Origin: Symsagittifera roscoffensis | Taxonomy: Eukaryota; Xenacoelomorpha; Acoela; Convolutidae | Assembly (NCBI RefSeq): GCF_963678635.1 | Contig: NC_087063.1 | Coordinates: 8,710,386 to 8,774,385 of the forward strand | Reading direction: 5' to 3' | Length of the DNA stretch: 64,000 bases | Shown: piece by piece, positions 1-10,766 of the stretch | Position numbering within the stretch: position 1 is the stretch's first letter | Layout: each line of letters starts with the position of its first letter | The notes under the pieces: model-generated | The model's input: the letters and a program-made list of their open reading frames with translations, nothing else | Databases searched by the model: none | Told to the model about the DNA's origin: nothing | Position numbers and translations under genes: made by a program

Positions 1-759
1 GTTCAGAACTTCACAGAAGTCGTGATTCGGATTTTCGTCCGTATTAATTAATTTACGTTTACTCATCTGAAAACGATAGCGTTTTCTTCAATGATAGATG
101 ATTTATTTTTCCGAAAAAAATCAGACTTGAAAAAATGCTTTTTTTTGTAGCTTAGTGGGAAGTCGAAACATCAAATCATTCAAAAGGAAAATCGCTGGGC
201 TCAAGTTAATTACCGTTATTTCTAAGCAATAGCGGAACTTGGGGGGGGGGGATTGTCAAGGAGACGCCTTTAGTTAGGGATTCAATCTCCTGGCAACCCC
301 GTTAGTGCTGCTTTAGGACACCCCTTTTTGGTCAACCAACCCTTCAACTTTACTAAATTGCATTGAGCGCTGGATATTTTCTTAGAGGCGACTAAGATAG
401 AAGCCAGCTAGTCAAAAATGAGCATATACGCATCCCTATAAAAAGCTTTTATTTATACTGATACCGCTGATCGTATTTCCTCTCTGTGTTTTTAGTAAAA
501 GATAGTCTTTCAGTCGATTGTCCTAGATTTTTGGGATATTCCTTCAGTCGGTTTTGGGGTGTGCACTTCCAAAGGAATCTGGATGAAGTGTTCTGGATGA
601 TTTTGCTCCTTTGAAATTCAAAAGAAAAGTACAAAGCACGCGGGCAGTTTGGTTCACCAACAGGCTCGCAAATCTGAGAAACGAGCAAAATATAGCTCAC
701 AGCAAGTGGAAAATCAGTCCGCAGGTTCCGAGTTCGGACAAGCTTTCAAAATTTTCAAA

Positions 760-1345
760 CCACCAGCAAAACACTTAAAAAATGACATTCCAAATATTGT
801 CAGACCGAATATTAAAAATATTCCGTTCTCGATGTATCTAAAAATTGTCAATACCGTAGAAGTATCGAAAATTTAAATTACAAGCTTTCCTCCGGTGATG
901 ACTACATCAGTAAGATAATTGTCAAAATTTCAGCAACGGTTGTAACACCCTATTTAGCCTTTTAGATCAACCTTTATTTTTTGAAAGGCGTGTTTCCGAA
1001 ATAACTTTGCAAAGCAAAAATGTTTCCTCTATACAAAGAAGGATGAACATAATTACTGACCTATCTCTTCTGATTGTTTAGAGCAAAATATATGAGAGAG
1101 CAATGCACAATCGCATGTATTAATACCTTGAGAAATTGCCTAGAATGCTATTTTCTGAGCAATATGGTTTCCGCAATAAGCACAGCACAATTGATGAATT
1201 AGCAGAATTAACCCGAGAAAATGATATTCCGAACATCAACTGGTGAAATTGACAACTTTTTCTTGAAATTTATAAAAGCCGTTGACACTATCGACCACAA
1301 AATACTAACTTACAACTGGGAAAAGCATTGTTTTCGCGGCAAATG
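760..1345 (+). mobile_element. Decayed LINE reverse-transcriptase remnant
   Basis: Conceptual translation across several frameshifts gives, in order, the hallmarks of a non-LTR retrotransposon RT. About 850-1,010 resembles the region before the finger domain (SSGDDYIS, then LKGVFPK). About 1,020-1,060 resembles the 'PLYK..NYRPISLL' block. About 1,080-1,340 reads SKIYERAMHNRMY, SEQYGFRNKHSTIDELAEL and FLKFIKAVDTIDHKIL, matching the usual 'QYGFR..HST' and 'FLDFSKAFDTIDH' motifs. Stops and frameshifts show it is dead. The YADD catalytic box is not visible, so the copy is truncated on its 3' side. A Jockey/CR1-like clade is likely, but I cannot assign it. Confidence 0.75.
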
Positions 1346-2935
1346 TTTAGATTGATTGAAATCATAGCTCACTATAGGGTTTAAAGTTTAAAGTTCGGTT
1401 AGTTTTATGTCTAAGTTTTTTGATAAAGAAATGAAAAAAAAACATAAGAAACGCCGTATCTCGAAAACCAAAATGAATTGAGCAGTCATACTTAGACGCC
1501 AGATTTGCAACCCCTCAATGTACCCTGAAAGCACCCCAGTATAATCTTGAGACTTTCCAATTTATTTAATTAAATTGTGAAACAAAAATTTTGATGGTTT
1601 CACGTTGCGAAAATAGGAAAAAATAGGACTTGAGTAAACTTTTGAACCCTTGCAATGTCTTGGCTTTTTAACAGAACATAGGTACTCGAAAACAGAACAA
1701 CATGTGTCAAATGAAACTTCTTAAGCATTTATATATACGATATAGAAACTCTTGTTAAATATGCAAAAAATACGTTGAAAAAGTTTAAACATGAAAACAT
1801 ATGGACTTTTTAAACATGTCAACTTAGGGACTTCTTAAACATGTGTAACAAGAACCGCCAATTAAATAATAGAAAAGATACATGCCGGCACGTTAAACCG
1901 TTGAGTGATTATTTAGATATTTATATTGATTGCAAGTTCTCATTAGTGAGTTCCATTCTCATTACTGATTTCGTTAAAATGAAACTTGAAAAACAATGTG
2001 GAAAAGTTTCACAATGAAGGCTTTATTAACCAACATACCAGCTATAAGACTACTACTGTAGTAATATTGTTCCTATTTTACAGCATGGTATTCTGATTTA
2101 CTGATGTTTCGGTTTTACTATTTTGAAAAAAAATTTCGTTTTGCAAAAAAAAATAAAGTTTTTTTTTCGAAAACAGCAAGATCACTGTGCCAAAACAACA
2201 TGCTGACTGTATTTGAGTATCATATCTACCAAGCTTTGAAATTTGTTCTCAAATCTCAAAAAAAATTTGTATTGTGAATGTTTTTTCAATGAATTGATCA
2301 CTTTTCAACATTCTAAGAAAATTACAAGACAATCCAGTACTAATTTACTCTCGAAACCTTTTTGAAACGGAAAGTTGAAAGATTCTCGGTACAGCATAAA
2401 GCTTGCAAGTTATATGCCAATTTGAAAACACTAAATTTGCTGCCAGCAGAAATTGAATATAGTACTTTAAGTGAAATATCGCGTTTTTACCATAAATTCA
2501 AAACTTCGTTTTTAAATCAAAATAGGGAATTTTATTTATATTTTTATATATATTTTTGTTTTTTATTTTATTTTCTTGTAGGTTTTATAAATATGTATGT
2601 ATAAAACCTGCAACAAAAATTAACCCATGGTTCAAATGCTGCTGGACATTCAAGATGCCAGCTAGTAGATACTATCGTAGTAAAAATGGTTCCTATCTTA
2701 CGGGATGGGATTCTGGTTAACAGAATTTGCAGTTTCACACAAATAAATGGGTCAAATGCTTCTGAAAATTCATGACGGAAAAATGCCCTTTTAAAACGTT
2801 TTAGTTTTCGAGATATCCCAGTTTTCAGAAAAATTTTGAAGTTGTCTCAATAAAAAAAGCTCCAAATACCTCAATTATATCATCTCATACAAAATAGCAA
2901 TGTTACATCAAGTAGCAGATAGATGTGAACACCAG
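1346..2935. other. AT-rich intergenic DNA with a diverged direct repeat
   Basis: No gene is visible. Two diverged direct copies of an approximately 85-bp segment lie at about 2,039-2,120 and 2,657-2,735. Both contain a 'gtagtaa..gttcctat.tta' core and are spaced about 618 bp apart. The short open frames here have no recognisable protein signature. Confidence 0.4.
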
Positions 2936-3800
2936 TTTGCCCGACGTCGAGTCATTCAACGGTATGATTTTTCTATATTTAAAAAAAATGTATTGCATAG
3001 CTCGGACGAAATTCTCCGACGGATAAAAGGAGCAAAAATTAATAATGAAAGTGAAACGTGCCGAAATATCGTCGTTTTCTTAACCAATCTAAGTTATTAC
3101 AAAGATGATGAGTACATTTTTCCAAACTAACCGCCTCCTTAGAGCAAAATTTACAGAGGCGAAGCTATGCATCGCAAACACTTGCAAGAACAAGACTAAA
3201 AAGCAGCTCTACCAAGTGAAATAAGAAACAGTAAAACTAAGCCTCCAATTAGCTAGAACACGTTTATTTGTAGGACTCGAATCTGCGATCTACTGCAATT
3301 ACGAGATTTTGAGTCTCACGCACTACCCACTCAGCCACACAAGCTGAACAACCAACAAACACTATTCATGAATAAAGCAGCTACATATGCTAAACAATTG
3401 CCAAAACCATTCAGCAAAAGTAGCACCAAATAGACTCAATTTTGCAGGTAATAATTTGGAAGATAACAACTGAAGGCATCCACACTAAATTTGCATGTAA
3501 CAAATCGCAAAGCATGAAGCCACATTATGTATAAATTATGCATTTCAAAAAATTGCGAGATAAATTGAGTTTAAAATTTCTGAAATCGAGTTTTCATTAT
3601 TGTTATGTTGTTTCAAACAAATCACTTTTTCCGGTTTATTTGATGAATTAAAAATGCATCAACTGTGTTAACTTGTTATTATTCGAATGTCAAAGCACAT
3701 GTATTAAAAACTGTACAGGTGCCCCAAAAGTGGCACCAAAATTTGCGACTTAGGTTGGGAGAAAAAGAAGGTCCGTACTAAGAAGCTTCGCAAGTGTAAA
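2936..3800. repeat. SINE-type composite repeat, also present twice at 29.2-31.8 kb
   Basis: This segment is colinear with 29,255-30,130 and 30,929-31,804, starting from the 'cccgacgtc.agtcattca.cggtatg' block. It contains the hairpin-prone motif cagaggcgaagc..gcatcgc near 3,155, a tRNA-like module on the minus strand (about 3,265-3,350), and a tail ending in a hairpin of the form aagcttcgcaagtgtaa near 3,784-3,800. Dispersed copies and a tRNA-derived module support a SINE or SINE-bearing composite. Confidence 0.65.
3265..3350 (-). repeat. tRNA-Leu-like promoter module of a SINE
   Basis: Read on the minus strand there is an A-box-like stretch (GTGGCTGAGTGGGTAGTG) and a B-box-like stretch (TTCGAGTCC) at tRNA spacing. 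The arm between them resembles the anticodon arm of a tRNA-Leu (CTCAAAATC). The acceptor stem does not pair and near copies occur elsewhere, so it is read as the Pol III head of a SINE and not as a tRNA gene. Confidence 0.6.
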
Positions 3801-3995
3801 AATAATTTCGTTTCTGGCAAGGGTTAAAAACTGTTAGATTTCAACGTTTTCTTCCATTCATAGCATCTCCACTTCATTATCACAATTCAATTTCTTCATT
3901 CATGCAACGCAGAAATATTTGTGCTTTAGAAATTCGATAATTACAAAGAGTTAAGGCCGAATTGTACAACAAGCATTAAAATAATAGACATCAAT

Positions 3996-6900
3996 TTATA
4001 GAACAAACGGTTCAACATTTATCTCAAGCACCGAGCAAGGATAAATAAGGTCGAAATTTTTCAGTACACTCGGGTGAATCACTCCTACCATTCCTAACGT
4101 ATGGGTCGATTTCTTCTCTTCGCTTCCATCTGGACTCCAACTACATACAACCTCTGCGCATCGACCAGGGAAAAACAATGTGTCATCCGCTTCTTTGATG
4201 ACATAATCTCCATTTTTGACCTCTAGAAGTTGCATTACTCTGTCCAATAGTCCGTGGATGACTTCGAAACCACTAGTTTTGCCGTAGAATATAGCAGCCA
4301 GTCTTCGTTCGTTTCTGGCACCGACGTCTTTCGTGGAGTCCAGCAGTACGACGTCTGAGAGTTCGAACAGTTTGAGAGGAAGCGGCATTTTGCGGTTGCT
4401 CGAAACTGTTTTCAGCAGACCGGGGATCAAAGATGTACGCACAACCTACAAAAATAACAACACTAAAATAGAACAGACATTTTATAACCTCGGCGTAGAA
4501 CCCAATGGCGTATCTAAAACTATAAATACTCCAAAACAGCGACAGGACACTTTACTGCTCAGCCAAAATAATTAAATCCGAACAACTACCAGCATAACAT
4601 TGCCAAAAGTAGCTATAAAAACTAGTAAAGAATTATGACCATGAGAAAACTGGTTGGAAACTTTCCAATGTCGTTCGAATCACGACTGTAACGGCTTTGA
4701 TCAGAAAAATCACTCGAACCATTCCAATGATTATTTCTGGCACCTGATTTTGCGTGAAAAAAAAAAAAACAAACAAAAAGACCCAAAGACAAAGTTCCTC
4801 TTCAATTTCATTCGTCGGAACAATAAGTTAAAAACGTTTTTAAGCATAGGCGAATCATTTAGAGCTTGATTCAGACCGAAAGTTTGATTTAAAACTTGCC
4901 TGGAATTCAAGAGTGGCTGGGTTTGAGATATGGACCGCATTCTCAATGGCCTTGTCCACATCCTCTTTACAAATACTGGAGGAGATGTCTGCGCGTGAAC
5001 AGAGTGAGAACGTGAACACTTCGGTGTAGCCAGCCATGGCCACATTCTCCTTCAACTTGTCACTCAGTTTGTTCACGGGTAGCTGATGGGCTACTGTGTT
5101 GGTAGACGGAAACACCTGAATACATTTGGTAGGTCATTGGCAAAAATCTCAATAGAAACACAAGCAAAAAAAAGCAAACATCAGCACGACGTCAAATATC
5201 ATTGGCACAGTTAGCATAAATTTCCTGGCGTGTTAAAAATTCTAAGAGCACAAAATTGAAGTTCGACGTTCTTTCTTTTCTGAAGAAAAGAAAGAAACAA
5301 AAAGATAACGTTTTAATTCATATAGTTAATTTGATGATGTTCAAAAAAACTATTCAATTTCAAAGAGTACTTTATTACACAAGTGAACCAGAAGTTATGC
5401 CAATTTTCAAAACAGATGCGAAGCGGAGAATAAAATTCGTTTCGTTACCTTGTCTTTTGTTCTTCCCATTGCGATTAGCAAGGGTATTGCAACCGGGTAC
5501 TAGACTTTTCCATTTCAAAAATTTTGTTATCAGGACTCATATTAACTCATCTCCTGCTAGTACCTTAGTTAGCAATGAATTCAAATTTCTTAGCGTCTCC
5601 GGCACGCTTTAGTGTGCCGGAGACGCTAAGAAATTTGAATTCATTGCTAACTAAGGTACTAGCAGGAGATGAGTTAATATGAGTCCTGATAACAAAATTT
5701 TTGAAATGGAAAAGTCTAGTACCCGGTTGCAATACCCTTGCTAATCGCAATGGGAAGAACAAAAGACAAGAAAAACTGCGACAATATTTACAAAAATATT
5801 GAATATTAAAAAAAACTACTTAAAAAAAATCACACATTGTCAAAGCGAGCTTCGCAACACTCGCGATACAACACAAACTTAGCATTGTAAGCTAGAAGAA
5901 AAAAAAATCAGACCGAAGTTTCCCAGTCGATTTTTTTCAAAATCGAAAAAAAACTACCTTTAAAAAACTTCACGCACTTGTCTTGAATGTCATCCAATTT
6001 GAAGCAAATATGTCAAGAAAGACAATCATCACGGACATTACTTGGCTAGAACCCACTTAAGCCGAAAACAAAATGAAAAAAGATCAGAGCTGTAATTCGC
6101 AGTTTTAGGCACCATTCGTACTGAAACACAATAAAAAAGTTTGTTTCCCTTCAATTGACGCCAAATGGGGAAATTAGTCTATTAAGCAGAAGTCAAACCA
6201 ATTTATGCACAACTCAGAAACGGTAACCTTACAAATAGCAGAACTACTATCAATTATAGTTAAGAATTACTGAAACCAGATGAAAATGATTCTTCGAAAA
6301 AAGTTCAATCTTTGGAAATTAAGACAACAACAAAAAAGTTTGTCAAACGATAGTCCGCCAATTCATGAGTTTCCAAAAAAATAAATTAATTTCCACACAA
6401 CTGAAAAAACAGAACTCAAGTTTCAAATGGGACTCAAACTCTAGACCTTATGTTCCCAAAGCGCTGGCTCTACCTCTAGATCAAGTGAGAAGCGGCCGAA
6501 CATGTGTCGAGGTTGCATTACAAAGCAAGGTCAAAATTTTTCAGATTAGTAAGAAAAGTTGTTTATGCGAAAAAGTCTAGTTCTGGATTACAAGCACACT
6601 TACTCTCGCAAGTGAAAAAAAGCATATTCTAAAAAAAACAAGGAAAACCAATTGCTAAAAAAGTACCACAGAAAGTTTCCACAACAGTTATCATTAATAA
6701 TGAAGTTAAAAATATATATATATTCCTACTAAACCTAATTGAGAAAACTGAATCAATTGATAATTTCGTCATTCTGAAAAACAAATTTATAAAAAATTTG
6801 TTTTTCGCGCGATTTGAAATTTTGCTTACCAAACCAATTTGAACTAAAAAAAGTGAATTCGAAAAGATGGAACCACGAAAAATGAAAATTGAGCGCGAAC

Positions 6901-8619
6901 GAATTTCCTTGAAAATCAATGAAAAATTATTACGGCCCTTCACTACGTTAATTGGTACTCAAAAACGGTCCAACACAATCTGTTAACCTTTTGATACCTT
7001 ACTTTTGCATTAAATCGAAACTAACATAATCAAACAAGGAAAATGTTCTTTTTGCAACAAATGAAGACTGACCGGTCTCGAAACATTGATATTTTTCGTT
7101 GTAAGCATGGGCATAACCTGTGTCTCAAATATTTAGAATTAGTTTTTAGAACTCGTTTTTTGAAAATTCTCAACTTTCGAATTTCAAAGAAAAAACAGAT
7201 GCCATTAAATCTATTTTTCTTTGAACTTTTGAAACTTATGATTGGCCTTTTTTGATAAAAACTTTTTTTGAGAAAACTGGATCAATAAGTTATATTTTTA
7301 TTTCGCTGGGAAACCTAATAATAAATTCCATTTTCGAAACTAGAAGTTAATCATGTTTTTGTGACTCTTCCATTTTCGCTGTTTCCAACTGATTTTCCGA
7401 AATAAAATAACCAACTGAATTAGCGAGACAATTTTTTCAAAATTTAATTTATTTAAAACCAGAGATTATGCAGCAGCTTCACTAAACCTTCAGATCAAAA
7501 ACTGGAAGTTCTCACCTTTTCAACATTGTTGTATCCGAATGCAATGGCGATGTCCTCATAGATATCACACGCATGCAACACATCCGCCCTGGTCGGAGGA
7601 ATCGTGACTTTAATGGCATCTCCATTACTTTGCAGTTCTGCACTCAGGCACATTTTGGTCAACAAGTTTGCCATCTCGTTGACCGGAATATTGACCCCTA
7701 TTTTCTTATTAGCCATACTTCCGCTAACTACTTCTGTGCGATAATTCAATTGAGGCAGACTCTTTGTTTCGCCTGTCGTTTCATATACCACGTTCACTGG
7801 CTCGACAGTGAACTGAGCCGAACAGTACTGGCTGAACAATGTGACAATAGTGTTAAGTACAATTTTGGCTTTGGTTTCATCAGTAGCTGTGCATTCGATG
7901 AAAATATTTTTGGTGTTTGCACTCATTTTGCTGTGATCACCATTAATTATAGGCGGCATTGAGCATACTATTCCCTGTGAATCATAAATGACAGGGTACA
8001 AAGGTTCGTTCTCGAGAATTTTCAGGTATCCTCTCAAAGCCAAATCGGATTTGTAGTGCTCCATTAGCTCTTCAGCGTCGAACTCCTTTTTCTGGTTGAG
8101 CGGTTTAAACTTGATTTCTTTCGGAGGCAGAGCTTTGTACACAAAAGGAGGTTTAATAGTGTCTAAGTCATGCGTTCCGATCGCCACAAGCGTTCTTCGT
8201 CTTCCCAAATTTAGATGAAGTTTGTCCTGAAGATCAATGAAACTAGCCAACGCCCCGGAACTCAACGTCACATCTCTCAAAACAGCCGCTACGCAAATCG
8301 GCCTTACATCTTTAGTACTGGACTCCACGGTCAATGTAATTCTACCATTCTCTGGTTCTACAACTTTGTAAATTGGACTCTCTGAAAGTTGTGCGGTGTA
8401 TACTTTCAGTGCTCTCAACAGTCCCTCAGAACTCAGAAGATCGTATCGATTTGCAGGAAGTTCGACTCTGTAAGTGACTCTATCGGTTCCAGGCTCCACT
8501 TCCACTTCGTCTAACTCGAGGCCGTAGTCGAACAGAAGGTCACCGAAAGGCTCTTCTTCACATAACTTTTCGCCCAGTTCCTTCAGCACTGTTTCTTTTC
8601 CAACTGAGATGATAGGCAT
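3996..8619 (-). CDS. FARSB: Phenylalanyl-tRNA synthetase beta subunit (cytosolic), 3 coding exons
   Basis: Non-catalytic beta subunit of the cytosolic alpha2-beta2 phenylalanine-tRNA ligase, which charges tRNA-Phe. Coding exons on the minus strand are 7,516-8,619, 4,900-5,115 and 3,996-4,445. They join in phase 0 to give 1,770 nt, or 589 aa, the length I recall for the human protein. Recognisable blocks are the N-terminal MPIISV start, [10 protein letters not shown], a B5-type domain ending [16 protein letters not shown], and the C-terminal catalytic-like domain with [40 protein letters not shown] and FFPGRCAEV. The start is the ATG at 8,619: codons further upstream are open but carry no ATG and cross a splice acceptor. 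The second intron (4,446-4,899) begins with GC (CAG|GCAAGT). Intron 1 carries a 157-bp-arm palindrome and SINE debris. The gene begins 231 bp after the CSTF1 stop. Confidence 0.95.
5449..5770. repeat. Near-perfect 157-bp-arm palindrome in FARSB intron 1
   Basis: Arms 5,449-5,605 and 5,614-5,770 are exact reverse complements by eye, separated by 8 nt. The outer part of each arm carries the same 'agtctagtacccggttgcaa' tail found in SINE copies near 38,530 and, diverged, near 37,250. The structure therefore looks like two head-to-head SINE ends. It lies in a transcribed intron and could fold into a long double-stranded RNA hairpin. An assembly fold-back is an alternative. Confidence 0.9.
6400..6612 (+). 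repeat. SINE copy with tRNA-like module and hairpin tail
   Basis: Around 6,424-6,495 the sequence, read on the minus strand, resembles a tRNA core with an anticodon-arm-like centre and a GAGTCCCATT B-box-like end. It continues to the tail motif aaaaagtctagttctggatt at about 6,570 and ends in the hairpin-like cttactctcgcaagtg near 6,600-6,612. The same tail occurs at about 30,445-30,485 and 32,118-32,160. Confidence 0.5.
7000..7460 (+). repeat. Dispersed intronic repeat ('gagaaaactggatcaa' family)
   Basis: Shares a colinear order of blocks (tttgaaaattctcaactttcgaatttcaaag, then gagaaaactggatcaa, tttatttcgctgggaaa and actagaagt.aatcatgtttttgtgac) with copies at about 11,450-11,880, 16,740-17,180, 27,500-27,850 and 38,040-38,460, and inside each 1.07-kb unit at 11.9-15.1 kb. 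It has no coding capacity, which suggests a non-autonomous element. Confidence 0.6.
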
Positions 8620-8637
8620 GATATTCACATACAAAAT

Positions 8638-8645
8638 CTGAAACA
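8638..8645 (-). promoter_or_regulatory. Candidate (trans-)splice acceptor upstream of FARSB
   Basis: On the minus strand GTTTCAG|A ends at 8,638, leaving an 18-nt leader before the FARSB ATG at 8,619. It lies about 170 nt after the CSTF1 poly(A) signal. With so little room upstream, an ordinary 5' UTR intron would have to start inside or before CSTF1, so a spliced-leader acceptor is the simplest reading. Confidence 0.5.
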
Positions 8646-8808
8646 AACCATTGATGTGGTTCCAAAATACTGCTAAGACACTTGTCTAAAACTTTAAAAG
8701 AGATGTTCTAGATCCATTAACATACGACAAAAAACATCAGAAAAAAAACAAGTTTAACTTAGAAAAAACAATATAAAGCAAACAGATCACTGGTATAATC
8801 AAAAGTGG

Positions 8809-8814
8809 TTTATT
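8809..8814 (-). terminator. Poly(A) signal of CSTF1
   Basis: A canonical AATAAA on the minus strand lies 37 nt after the CSTF1 stop codon, before the FARSB leader acceptor. Confidence 0.65.
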
Positions 8815-8850
8815 TCTTTTTCACGAGAGTTTGATATGCAAAGACGTTTT

Positions 8851-10451
8851 TCACGACTCCAGAGGTTTAGCATACCAAAATCTAGCTCGGTAATCATCAC
8901 CACATGTCATCATTCCGGCGTGAACAGGTGAATGCGCAATGAATCTTACAGACCTCGAATGGACTAGCGGAAGCAGCCTCATCCGTTCTCCATTCCTCGA
9001 AGACCAGCAACACAAACTAGTGGCTCCTTCATCTGGGAAAAAGACGTAGTCCTCTGTATGGTTGAACACCGCAGGGACTCTTTTGGTCATCTTCTGAGAT
9101 CCGGCTCCTGTGTATGTCAATATATCTCTAGAAGTTCCGATCTCCCAAAGTTTGACTAGGGAGTCTTTACCAGCAGTTAAAAGATATCTTGAATTTTTAC
9201 TAAATCGAACGGAACAAATTGACTCTCCTCCATGCGCGCCGAGTATATTTTGAATACATCTGCTTGATACACCGTCCCAGATTTTGATATTTCCCGCTTT
9301 GTCTCCGCTCGCATATAATCTGCCATTGGGAGCGTAGTCGACAGCGTTTACGAATTTCGTGTGATGCTCTCGTGGATTCGCGGCCACAAAACACGAACCG
9401 TTTTCAAGATTATACATACGCAATACAGGATGACGACATGCTACTAAAAGCCACTCGCCTCCCGGGTGATAGCTAACATCTTTGATAGGTTCCACGTCTT
9501 CCAAAGTTCTCACTGCTTTTTTACTCGCAGTTTTTGAGTAATCATATACTTTTACCATCTTATCCTTCGCCCCTGAAGCCATAAAGGTATCGAATGGATG
9601 GAACTTGATACAGGTGATTTCATTCACGTGATCGTAGTAAGTTTTGATGACCGGATGTTGATCTGCTGACTCATTGGCGGCGTCTGAAGTTCCTTTGATC
9701 AGCATTTTGTCAACGTCCAGAAGCTTGATGGAAGCATCAACTGATCCCGTAGCGACATACTGACCGTCGTAACTGAATCCTGTAGTCTTGCAGGGATCTT
9801 TGTGACTTGTGACATACACAGTGTCGTAATTTACAGCTTCAGGAGTCATGATGAGAACATCACTTTCGTACTCCAGATCGATTCCACTAGATGCGGTTGG
9901 CGCCACCGTCCCACCAGGCGCCAACACCACATGGCTTATTTGCGTCTGCTTCTCCTGCAAAAGAAAGCAATTTAAAAAACACATCTTTAACCAGGCTCAA
10001 AATTCTTAGATTCGTTTGTCGTGTGGTTTTTTCCTCGGGTTTCACGAGAGTCGGAAAATCCAAACTGGCTGATATTAAGGTTTCGAATTAGTCGAAATAC
10101 CCATTTCGATAAACCTGCATATGTTAAATTTCGATCAATATTGACTGCCGTATAGACAAAAACTTCGGTCGAAAATCTTCATTTCAAAAATAGCTCATTA
10201 TTAAATACTCCTTTATTTTCATTTAAAATTAGCAAACAAACCTGTTCTGCTTTCTCTGCAGATTCGGCATGGAGTCCTTTTTGGAACACACTGAGAAGTC
10301 TCCCGGATGGAGGGCATTCTGGATTTGGCATTATGACTTGAATGAGAGAAAGGGCCTGGTCATGATGACCATCGTACAAAAGCTGACTTATTATACATCT
10401 GTAGAGTTCATCTTTGTCTTTCAAAGCAGATCTGTTTGCAACTCCCGACAT
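8851..10451 (-). CDS. CSTF1: Cleavage stimulation factor subunit 1 (CstF-50), 2 exons
   Basis: Nuclear mRNA 3'-end processing factor; CstF-50 dimerises and supports CstF-77/CstF-64 binding to the GU-rich element downstream of poly(A) sites. Exons are 10,242-10,451 (70 codons) and 8,851-9,954 (367 codons plus stop), joined in phase 0 across donor GTTTGT and acceptor TTGCAG. The 437-aa product is close to the 431-aa human protein. The first exon holds the family N-terminal dimerisation block (ELYRCIISQLLYDG). The second encodes seven-bladed WD40 repeats, with VYVTSHKDPC, GQYVATGSVDASIKLLD, DGVSSRCIQNI, FSKNSRYLLTAGKDS, FNHTEDYVFFPDE and the terminal MTCGDDYRARFWY all strongly family-like. The start at 10,451 is the first ATG after a TTTCAG acceptor. 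The gene lies between the TRP gene (315-bp gap) and FARSB (231-bp gap), all on one strand. Confidence 0.96.
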
Positions 10452-10464
10452 TATTTTTACAAAT

Positions 10465-10471
10465 CTGAAAT
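10465..10471 (-). promoter_or_regulatory. Candidate (trans-)splice acceptor upstream of CSTF1
   Basis: On the minus strand AATTTCAG|A ends at 10,465, 13 nt before the CSTF1 ATG (10,451) and about 300 nt after the TRP stop codon. It has the same TTTCAG|A form as at the other three host genes. Confidence 0.5.
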
Positions 10472-10766
10472 TTACCAATTTATATTCTATAGTCTAATTC
10501 TATGATAATCACTACTGGTTCAGATTATGAGAAAGAAATCAAGAATTCGGATTGAATTAGATTTAGAAATGGCAATTTAAATTGATTTTAGTAATTATTT
10601 ACAATTTGTTCAACTAATCTTTCGCAATAAACTTTACAATTTAGACAAATTGGGCATCTATATTTTGTACAATTTAGACACTGTTTTTAATATACAGATT
10701 TTTACAGGCGATAGAAAGGTAAAACGGAACCTTCATTTTTTCACAAATCGGATTTTCCGAGAGAGT

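Noticed and set aside
8620-8646. Upstream extension of the FARSB frame
   Set aside because: It contains no ATG and spans a splice acceptor; the family start MPIISV fits the ATG at 8,619.
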